DNA of 64,000 nucleotides, taken from Beroe forskalii (taxonomy: Eukaryota; Ctenophora; Nuda; Beroida; Beroidae). Position 1 is the stretch's first letter, and each line of letters opens with the position of its first letter. Below are positions 14,401 to 26,400 of this stretch, piece by piece. The position numbers and the translations under genes were made by a program. The stretch spans positions 1 through 64,000 of the forward strand of contig WFMF01000396.1 in NCBI GenBank assembly GCA_011033025.1. Reading direction: 5' to 3'. The notes under the pieces were generated by a model that searched no databases, was not told the DNA's origin, and worked only from the letters and a program-made list of their open reading frames with translations.

Positions 14401-17400
14401 TATTATGAGATGAGCATGAAGGATGAGTATAATCTGATTAAAGAGTGGGGGCACTTGAAGTTATCAGCCAATTCTTCTTTCTCAGCCAATTCTTCATTTT
14501 ATGTTGTATTTCTCTTAGGACTCATGTGACAAGAATGATCACTTTGACTTTCCTCTTGTCGAAGAGAAGCCCACTCTTTGAGGGTAGGGCAGTCTTATCA
14601 AATACGGTTCACGGTGGATTTGAGCAAGGGGTAGGATCTCTGTGCTATGGGTTCACTTTCCATTCAGCCTATTCATGATGTTTTGGTGACTTTCTGTATC
14701 ACATATCTGAGTATCTGCTTGAATTTGTAGTTTGTGGTAAAAGCCTATCATTGCATAGCAATCAAAGAGGTATGTGGCACAGAACATTTGTGTATGCAGT
14801 GCCACAGTGAACATTTTACATCAAATAACTGTACCAACGTATAATCTGCCGGCCATGTGACGTCACTAAACATTGCTATGCACTATAAAAGACTAAAATA
14901 TGACGTAAATGGTGGATTGCTATAATGCGCCGATGTTATTAATGCTTTGAAAATGGTTTTGAGTATGATAAGAGAGCTTATAACTTTATGAGGATGAGCT
15001 TCAGACCATCTTGTGAGGATTTACCGACCCAAAGCTTGAAATCTTGAAGTATTACTGTATCAGAGATACGATATTTGTAATTCATCCTGCCTAGTGCCTA
15101 TAGTCACACAAAAAAACTCGGTGATCTGAAAAATGTGCAAGGCGAGCGGCCAGCGTGGCTTGAACCCACAACCTCCTGATTGCCGATTAGGTGCTCTGCC
15201 AATTGAGCTATCTCCCCTCTACTTTCAGTCATATCTCGATCGCTTATATATGTGGCTAACAGAGCTATGCACCGCTATTATATATCAGTTAATTCATTTT
15301 TTAGGTCACCGACTTTGTATGTATGACTACAGCCAAGGTGAATTACAAATACAAACCAAGCATTGGCTTGCAATTTGCCAAGGTATCATGTAGATAATAG
15401 TGTTGTTACACACTACATGCAGGCAAGGGCGTAGCCAGGGGGAAGGCGACAGGCGGCTGCCTCCCCTTTTTGGACAGAAAACGAAAAGTTCTGTTGAGAT
15501 GAGGAGCTGATCCAAGCAAAATACGAAATTGACAGCTTTTAGTGCAACTCGCCGCCTCCTTTTCAAAAATCTGGCTACGCCCCTGCATGCAGGTATATCG
15601 CATTGAACGAGAAAGGTATATGTACCAAGAGTGCCATATACTCATATAAAGAACTATCGGAGATAGGATACTTGTAACACTGTATTACAATAGCGTTATC
15701 AATTATTTCATTCATGTCAATGGAGATAGGATACTAATTCATCATTTCTGGTATCCTAACTCCAGAATAAACTAAGTTATTTTTGCAGATTATGGTGAAC
15801 AGGGATCCTAAGGTACCATAGGATTGTCTTTCACTCACCAAAATTTGGCAATGGATTTACGATATTTTTCAACTTCAATTTTTAGGCCTAAAATGACATA
15901 TTTGAGTATGGAATCGATTCTAAAGGGTGGAGGGGCCTCCAGAGAGACCTTAGACAAAAGTTGGAGATAGGATTGTTTTGCACTCAGCTTTTTTTGCACT
16001 CAGTCGACGATTTGATTGTAAGTTCGTACGATTTTACCTTAGCTTTTTGGAAATTCTGTTCCTGAATTCCGGGAAGTGCGAACAAATTCCTGTACAATAG
16101 TACATATTACATTGAAATCTAAATTTAGGATCTATCCTATTCGTCAGACTTCACAGTAGCTTATGATATTTGCCTCATGATCTAATTCTCTCTTGGCGAC
16201 TCTCAACTTCTCAAAAAATGGAGTTGAGTGATCCTTAAATGGTTTCACTCCAAAACAAGTACTTATTAAAACTTTTTTTAAAGTTTTAAAACGATTGCAC
16301 TACTCAATAAGTTTCTGTTTCTTTTGTCCAAGTTCCAGAGATTCAAAAGACATATTAAATTGTGCTGCACAATTCGAAATTACTTCTTTGTTACAGTCAA
16401 TAGTGTTATGACCTTGTTTGGCATAATAGTGATCGAAGTACTTTCAATAAATTCACCTGGGTACGTACTAGTATGTGGTGACGTCATCATCAGGGCTTTA
16501 CAAGGCAAATTGAAGACATCATCACTCAGCAGCATATTTCTTACCAGCAACCTTTGATAAGTTTCTTCACATTTAATGATTATTACACCATATTTTGCAT
16601 TGTTAATCCCTCTACCATGAGACAAAATCACAGCGCTTTACTTTCATGATAACACTCAAATTACAAAGTAAAAACCCCTAGCTTAATTGCTAAAACTTTT
16701 TATCTGAACATACCACAAGGGAACTTAATGAATTGTACATTAACCTTAGTCCTTAGAAGGTTTCACGGTTCGATTTATATTTCATTTCACGAAAAGAAAT
16801 TAGTGAAAATATGAGAGAAGCTCTTTTATAATAAGTTTATGTGTATAGATTTTGCTATTCTTGTGTTTTCAAATAAGTAAACAGAAATGAATTGTGACAT
16901 TGATATTCAAATCAGGCTTTATATACAGTAGGGTGCCATATGTTTTCGTCGTTTTCGAAAATTCGCCTGTAAATACTGTTAAATTGCAATCGTTGAAATG
17001 CTCATAACTTTTGATTGGATTCACCAATCCCAATAATTTAAAATCTATTAGAATCCTGAATTTTTGAATTTTGATGTGTTATAGTTTGTTAAATACGACC
17101 TAAAAATACGAGAACACGGTGACGCGTCAAAGTTGAGTAAGTTTTTTGAAATAAAAATGTATTTTTTTAAATTCAGATTTTAGGAGCTATTAATAAATTT
17201 ATTGAATTGCGGTATACTACTTGTGTTGCACCCTTGGTGCATTTTCGGCTAACGTACCTTTTTGAACTTTCTCGTTCTATTCACAAAAATTACAGGCAAT
17301 GCCATTTTTACCAGATATTTTCTGAAAAAAGTTTCGAAATAGCAGGACTGCACCATCGTTGTTTTAAATATGATTTACATGAAATTTTTGCAGCAAGAGG

Positions 17401-20400
17401 CGAAAACAATCAGTTTCCAAACATAATTCAAATAACAGAAAAATTCAGAAAGTTGTAGAAGTTGTAGCATTTTTCGTATCAAAACATGGAAATTTTGGTT
17501 ACCCACGTTTATTTAGCCCTAACTCACTTATTCATAGGCAAATTTCAGAAGTTTTTTCACATTTACTCAGGGCAATGATTAGTCTAATGATATCATGAAC
17601 ACTCAAGGTGGAATTATTGAATAATTTTGGACAGGAATCACTTAAAATGGAAATTCATAGCACTAAAAAAGGCTAAAAAAGCAAAACGACGAAAACATAT
17701 GGCACCCTACTGTAGCTGCGCTAAGAAAATGCCGACTTTATCGATGTTCTTTTAAACTGTTGAATACCGTTTGTTAATTCAAAGTTTGTTTAAATCGCAT
17801 TGTACTCCGTTTTAAAACCTGTCAACTTGTCATCATAAATGTATGAATATGAATAAATAATTGGCAGTGTGTGGATAAATCAATGGAACATATTCATGAG
17901 TAAACTACTCAATTTTATACATTTCCTACATAAACAGGTACATCGAACAGGTACATCGCAGTTCGAACAGGTACATCGAACAGAGCACCTTACACCTGAA
18001 TATTGAATTAATCATACGTGAAACAGTCAAACCTTTAACGATAAACTTGAAATTTCAGGATTCTGGCTTGTGACCAGTTTCGCCATTTTTCAGTCACCCA
18101 TGAGTACTCTATGGCGCTTTAAGTGTCAAAAACAGTCATTTTCGCCGAAAAAAAACGTGAAGAGAGGGTGACTTCGGTATTCTGACGCCAGCTATGTCTT
18201 ACTAAGGTCTTCCATGAATGGTGTACAAAGTTTCAGTTAAATCAGTCAATCGGACAAACTTTAAATTTCAGTTTTCTCGATGACTCAGACCCTCCACAGA
18301 AATATAATGCACTCTGATTGTTAGATGACCACGCACTTCCCAACACCTCTGAACAATGATGAAGACTTAATAAATGCTGGTCCCATAATATATTCCCAAA
18401 TTCACAAGAATATAGTACAGATATTTAGGGCTTTTGTGGAGCGACAAAAACACACGTGGCGAATCACGTGATCATTGACCTCACCACAGCACCTCCTCAC
18501 AATATGAATACTTTACTGCTTTGCCTTGAAGAAAAGAATATGTTATGCTCCTTTGTTAATGTTACGTGGGACTGCTTCGCGATCTAATTGCTTTTGTAAA
18601 AAATTGGTGAAAGGTTTTCTGAACACAGCAGACGAATGAAAGCGAGAAAGTGAAGATAATGGAGTGGCCAACAGAAATAAAGTAATATAACAGTAATATT
18701 ACTAAGTAATATATATGGTCACCAATTTTACGATGGTCGCTAAGGTTACTCGAAATATGGTAACCATGGGTAACCTGGTTACTTACCATCTCTATCTGAT
18801 ATCTGAGCTCCTCCATCCATGTGGAATGTAACGTTACCCAGATTACCATGGTTACTATGATCGCTTAGGTTATCTATTATGGTAATCATGGTCACCATAG
18901 TCACTAAGGTTACTTATTATGGTAACCACGGTTGCCCTGGTTACTTACCATCTCTATCTGTTATCTGAGCTCCTCCGTCCATGTGAAATGTAACGTTACC
19001 CAGGTTACCATGGTTACTATGATCGCTAAGGTTATTAATTATGGTAATCATGGTTACCATGGTCGTTACGGTTACTTATTTAAATGGTTACCATGGTTAC
19101 CCTGATTACTCACCATCTCTATCTGATATCTGAGCTCCTCCGTCCATGTGGAATGTAACGTTACCCAGGTGTAACATTCCTGCTAGAATCGTTAGTATCT
19201 CCTCTACTACCTGATGAGATATTGCCCCGTTCATTTTCAGAATTCAGATAACCTAGTTTGTGTGTGTGACTACAGGCAGGGTGAATTATATATGTTGTAG
19301 TTTGCTCTCTTTTCGGACGCATGAAATGCTTAAGCATTAACACACCTCTGCTCACTGTTAAATATAGCTTCAGGCCATCGTCTCGATGCATATTGTGCAT
19401 ATTGACAATTTCTTATCTTGAAATACTGGGATCAAATTCTGGGATCAAAATACTTGGATCAATATACGAGGATCAAATTGACCCCTACTTTCATATCTTC
19501 ACAAAAAGTTTCCATCTAGCAATCTCACCTGGTTACTGAGTCCCATGACCTCAAACGCGGACATCACAGCTTTAAAGTCGTTTTTATCCTGAGAAGAAGG
19601 GAGAATAAGAGAGGATAATTCATGGTATTTGATGAATGATGCATAGAACATTCAATCAGCAAAGAATAACCACAATTCATAAGTTCCCAATTCACACTGA
19701 TAAGAATGAAATGCTAAAATAATAGCTTATTGATGAGAAATCTTCATCTCTTGAGGCATAATTCTTTCTTTTTGCCCCTGGTTGATCGCAAATCGAGTAC
19801 TCAGTACTGAGTAGTTTTGAAAAAGATCGCAACAGATATTCAATAAATATTCATAATATTGTGATTAGCTATGCCATGAAATGTCATATTCCTGCATGAT
19901 GATCAAAGGGGCTGTGATTTGAATTGCTGTGTGCTTCCCTGATAGATATACTGCCATCCAACACTGATCTGTCAAATCACTTGGAAATTCCTCAAAATTT
20001 AATTAAGGAGAATGGTAGAAATATTGATCGTTTCATATTAAAACATTGAAAGGACTATTAATTATGCCAAAAGACCCTTTGGACCGAGCTACAAAGAATG
20101 TTCAGTCAAAAAGGGGGGATTTGCGACATTTAATTTCAAAGAGTGTGAAAAACGATTAATGATACTTAAGCCTAAGGGCACAAATAGAGATATCAAATGC
20201 AAAGAAATGAGGAAAACATAGGTGTGTAGAATGTAAGCATATAAGCAGTGATACATATATTTTGTAGGGGCATTGACAAAATGCGAAGGGATTAATAAGA
20301 GCAATCAACTCAGTTTACCCTCGTCATCTGCCTGACTGTTGGGGACGATTCCTGGAGTGAGAGACGGTTAAAAGGTGAGTTTTAGTGATAAGTTGGCTTC

Positions 20401-23400
20401 ATTTACAAATATTTCAGTTGGTTCTTTGAAGTCTTGATACCCGGTTATTTGCTATGCTTTAATAAAACTGTCTAACAAATTCTTATTTTAGTAGTATTTT
20501 GTGGCAGTGAAATCAAAAAAAGATAAAGTTAATTCCTCTAACGTAGCACCGCTACAGCACCTGTCTTCATCATAAACTAAGATGGTCTCTGTAAATTTTC
20601 TTTGATATTATGGACTGTGAAGGAAAGTGGTTGTATTATCACCCTTGTCCCTTATTCTTACAGAGTTACAGGTATTCCGTTAAAGTGTTAATATTAAGTA
20701 TGGGAGTTAAGTTTGGATACTGCCTCTGTTAGATGTATCAACTTGCTAAAATTAGGCTTAATAATCCATCCCCACGATACGTTGCAAACTGCTAAATATA
20801 AAATTTGATGATAATTAATAAACATGAGGTAGGGTGCGTGATGTGGGTTTTCTAATGTATCAAGTTTCAGGGATTTTCGAAGGCACGGCTTACAAATATA
20901 AACCTTTGCCTTTGTTCAGAAATAATATGAGTGATAAAAAAGGTCTGAAAGGTAATCTGGAAAATTTATCAGATGGTAAAATATTACTGAAAACGACGTT
21001 ATTGAAAAGTGCATGCATAACGGAGGTTATTAAAGAATTCAATATTACAATATATTTTATGAAACGGGCACACGGAAGAAAAAGCTGAAAGATAACGAAG
21101 CATTTATTAAGCCTTCGAGTTTCTCCCGGTTTTTCAACAGTGGCTAATAGCAGGAAAATAAAAATTCTGTTATCATATTTTTTGTATCTAGCTTCAATGG
21201 GAACAGGAAGCAGAACCGAGCATCGTTGGTAATAATAGCTTTAAAGTAGATGTTTATTTCAGATAACTAGCGCACTTTACATGAATGTTGTGCAGCACTA
21301 AACAGGCAAACACAGCCATTGATCGACCGAGGAGTGATTTTGTGACCGGGGCCGAGGCTGAAGTCCTCGGACAAAAGCGAGGCCGAATCCTCGGTAAAAC
21401 GTTAAACCTCGGCCAAAACCGAGGCCGAGTCCTCGGTCGATCATTGAACACAGCACGGTGCACAAAGGTAAACAGTAGCACACAGTGCAAGATACAGCTG
21501 CTATTTCATACATACATCCACCCAAAGGGAATGGGAGCTGTTGCCATTGCAACCGTTAACCGACTCCTGCTGTGTAGGTTAGTGTGTGGGTTAGTTTGTC
21601 AGTTAGTTTGTCAGTTAGTTTGTAAGTTAGTGTGTTAGTGTGTGTAAGTCACTTTGTTTGTGAGTGTGTTGTGTTTGTAAACTTGAAATAATTTTTGTGT
21701 GACCATGTGTAAGTACATGGAGTTTGAGGGCACTGCAACACCTGTAACTTGAAAATATACAGTAGACATTTGCAATGGATGTCATATAAAAGTGCTATCA
21801 ATCAGACTGGCCCGATTTCGTTCCAGTTAGTTGTGACAAATTTATTTTTGATTCCAAACACTTCCACAATGATTAGAATGTTGAATTAGAAATAAGCCAC
21901 CTGATTTTAATACCAAAATCAACAGCTAAAATTAATTTGTTACACTCCCATTTATTTATGTCACACACACAATTTCGTCTGTTTTTAACCTGTTCTTCAC
22001 TTATATCGTCGTTTTTGGAACTACTTGCTACCATCAAGTGTTTCTTGGAACTTTTCTTCTGTTTTATTAGGACAGGTAAAAGAGTGCCAAGAAATGGGAG
22101 AAGGGTAAAATTCGATTGACAGGGGAGGGTATCACAAGTTCAATAAGTCATTCCGACTGTGTTTAAAAGTTGCGAATGAGATAACTAAGTAAAAAGGATA
22201 ATAACAAGGTTTTAGGGCTATATGTAGCATTCTAAAATCGAGGACTGGTCTTTATCACGATTTTATTTTTTTCGAATTCTTTGATCTATGGAATAGATAG
22301 GTAGATAAAACTCAGAAGGGTAGATAAAACTCAGATGAAAAACTACATAAGCTGTTGTACTATAGACTGTCCATTTAACATGTTATATCAGAAAAAACAC
22401 AAGGAAATATTTAAAAACCAGCTTCTTACCTCCAAGTTAGGATCCCTGACACACCCCGCTTCAGACACATATCTAAAGTTCTTTGGGTCCCCGAGGTGGA
22501 GCTTAGATCTGAGAGGTTCAGCAACGCCAAGTAACAGCTGAAAATGAGGGATACAGTTAGGTTTAACTGTTAGATTTTATTGTGTTACGTTTTATTGTTA
22601 ACTTCCAATGTTAGGGTGTATGGTTAAGGTTTTGATGTTAGCCGCTAGGTTTACAGGTCTCAAGTATTATCAGCTTCTTCATAATCCATTTGTGTGTACT
22701 CCTACTCAAAGATTGTCCAAATAATTCTGTTCGTGGTACTACTCATAACTATACGGAAAAGGAAAGTAGGGCAATATATTCACATTTTATCAGTTCACCT
22801 GGTAAAATATATGATAGTTTCGTTCACTAGGGTTCTGACCAACAGTCCTGTTCTTTTCTGGAAATAAGAATGATCTATTGGAAATCTTCATGAAATCCAA
22901 AGATCGGGAAGCTGGGTAGACAATTAGAAGTCCAAAGCTTACTTACTTGACGTCAACGATTTCATCAGCTCTCAGCCTCTCAAATTTGATTGAAAATAAA
23001 AAAATTTTGATAATTAACTGCAAACATGCGACTGATAAATATCGGGACATTTGATTAGTGTCAGCTGGGTCACGTTAACTCATATTAATTTGAAACACTT
23101 TGTGCACTCTCACACTGAGTATTGCCCCAACATGAACCGGACGTTTCCACCCAAAGTTTTGTGTGACCAAGCCAGCACTCTTCAAACGCATGGAGTTCAC
23201 TATAAACCTAGCAGATAATGGGAGATGTTTCCTCCGATGATATTCCCCTCCTCCGAGAAGTAAAGCTGGATAAACTTCCCAAACCGAGAAGAGTTGTGAT
23301 TGTAGACCGTCTTAGCGTTACCAAAGGCTTCCAAGATGGGACTGAAATAGAAGCTTGATGATTGTTGTCAGAATTATAGAATTGATGAAGGACTGAATCT

Positions 23401-26400
23401 GGAAATTAGGATGGTACTGAAATTCAGACTTGATGATTGTTGGAATTATAGGATTGACTCTAGGAATTAAGATGGCAGTTGGAACTAAAGATTGATGCTG
23501 GAGAAAAATATAAAATGACGTCACTGTATCTCTTGACGACTTGAGGACTTGTAATGATTGCTGTATTGCTATCGTGACATGTTTGAGGCTATGACAATTG
23601 AAATCACTGTTGTGAAGTGAGTTGTTGTCTCCAGCAACTATACGGCCATTGCTATTACATCATTTCTGAAGTGCAGTGATGTTATTAAAGCCTAAAACTC
23701 AGTCTAAGGCAACAGCTCAGAGAAATTCGTTACATTGCTAAAACCCAACAAATTTCATACTTCAGCTCGACACTTCGACAACTTCTACAGTGTAATTTTA
23801 CAGAGTAGTACTGGTGTGATACGTGACTGTGGCACATCAACTTATAGTGTCTGTGCACTTAAAGTACCAATTTAGAACACTTATCTAACTAGCATTACAT
23901 TCCCTGCCAGCATCATTATATCATAACTGAAGATCGTGTTGAATCACATGAAATGACTTCATTCTTTGAGATATGAAGTACGGTGCCCTGTTACGTTGAC
24001 ATGTTGTCTTGCTCAGAAACTATTTCTATGGAATCACTCGTACTACTGATAGAATCGAATGTAGAATGTACTTCAATACTATACAGTGTCCTGTGTAAAC
24101 TATACAGTGTCCTGTGTGTGTATTACAACATACATAAAGCACATGTCTGGGCACAGTGTGTACAACGTGTGCCTCATTTTAACCCCGATAATGGTATACT
24201 GCCGTGATTTGGAAAAAGGAAGTAACTAGCATGAACTTCGTTTCGAGATAATCGCACTTTTGCGTTTCACATTTTCTCGACAATTTATTTTCGGATAGAT
24301 ATGGTGAAATTCATATATACTGAGAGGTGAATGATCATAAATTCTCGCTCGCTAATTTTTATTTCTATTCAATAATCAGTGCATCCACAGTAATGGGTTA
24401 ATTGCTAATGATTTGAAAGAAATTCCGACTAAAACTGCAGTTACTTCCTTTTTCTGGGACATTTGTCAGTTACTTCCTTTATCTTGAAACAGCACACCAA
24501 ACTATGTTCAGTAGAGGAAGTAACTAACACATTTAAGGTTTATTTGGAAAAAGGAAGTATCTATGTAAGATACTTCCTTTCAATTCTGGCCTTTATGAGA
24601 GTATTACCTAGAAAAAGAAGTATAAGGCATGAATAATCAGTAAGATACTTCCCTTTTACAAATTATAATTCGAACACTCTGGAGAAAACTGTCTCAAAAG
24701 GGAAGTAAGTGCCCAATTTCAAGGTTTATCTGGAAAGGAAGTCTGCGTGAGATACTTCCTTCTTCCAGATAACAAAATCACAAAATCGCTGAAATGTTCT
24801 CAAAAACTGCAGTTACTTCTTTTCGAGTTTTTCAGGAGCATTTCTCATTCAATGACATAGCTCATCTTGTAGAGCTCAACGAGCTGAAAATTTTGGTACC
24901 CATATCTCCAAAACTTCAAAATTTGCAGTTACTTCCTTTTTCCAGATCACGGCAGTATACTTCTAATGCTTCGACCTTGACACGGCTGTTGAGAGTACGT
25001 ACACCCTGCTTTAATATACAGTGGTTTAACTCGTTACAGTTGGAGTATATTGATGACGTCATAGATTCACTGCGGAAAATCCTGATAATGACGTCACTCT
25101 CGCCCTATCACGACTACTATAATTAGGGTGTGATAACCGGTGATAATAAGATGTATAATGTACGTAAAATGAGACGCTAAGTTTCAATGATGACAAAGAG
25201 ATTTATTAATATATGGTAACTCGACCTAATAATAGCCATGAAACATGTGCTAAATCTCAAATTATTAATTAATCATACGCTAAATTCCTTTGTTCTAAGA
25301 GTTCGGATAGAAGCGTTTTCTTGTGTGATATTATTCAGCAACTATAATGGCAGAACTATCATGTTCGCGAAAAGAGATAATTAGGGAACTATTTACCTCA
25401 TTCATACTATTGTGTGTTTACATATTTCGAAAAGTCGAAAACCGAGAACAGCACTCGATGGTTTGCTTTTCTGAAAGTATTTAGTATATGTGTGAGTGGT
25501 TGGGATATGAGGAACCAGCATGCATGATAGTACATATACAATACACTTAGTGTGAAGTACTCAACTTAAGGATCTGAAAGTTCTAAAGTAAAATACTTTT
25601 TGTGCGCTGTACATAAATGTACCTATTATACTCAGTTAGGTTTTCACACAATGACAATTGTAAAGTTTCAGTATTTTTCATGAAAAAATTACAAATATGG
25701 TGTTACATTGTACCCGTATACTCAGTAAATTCATTATGCCATCCATTATCATGATCGTATGATACTCCTTTAGCTTTATTGGTGTACCTTGTGTAAGAGT
25801 GTCTATTTTTGGACCTGAATCATATACCTAGTGATTACACAAGGAAGAACATAGTTACACTGAATATAAACCATCCGTGGGGCTGACAAAATTAAAAGCT
25901 TTTAAAAAGCTACTCCATACTTCATAGTGAAACATTGCAGATATTTTATTTATCATCTTACTATCTATTCACGATGATTTATTTCCAGATAGGGTTTGAT
26001 TTCACTATTTTTCTCCAGATTTCCGGTTCAGTGACATTATCTCATTCTCCATTGATTTACTTAAGGTATAAACACTACACGCAATGAATTAGTAATGAGA
26101 TAATCAGATCTATTGTTCTTGAGCGAATGAAGCCAATGTAACTGACTGTTTATTGTTATATTCAATATAACAAACACTGTCCGAGTCTAACTACCTATGA
26201 CTTATTAAAGTCGTGAAAGTCGAATATGTTGGTCGGCGGCATCAGTTGATCATTCAAACCCATGATAATGACATCACCCACAATCAACCATGACTGGGCA
26301 AGTATAATACAATGTCACAAACAAGACTAATTAGCGACCTTTGTTACTGTTCCATGGCTATTGAACAATGATAGTTCTGACATGGCTTAACAATATTAAC

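Noticed and set aside
15140..15218. Functional tRNA gene (GGC anticodon, Ala-like)
   Set aside because: Acceptor stem does not pair and position 33 is C; the tail is shared with other loci, as in a SINE.
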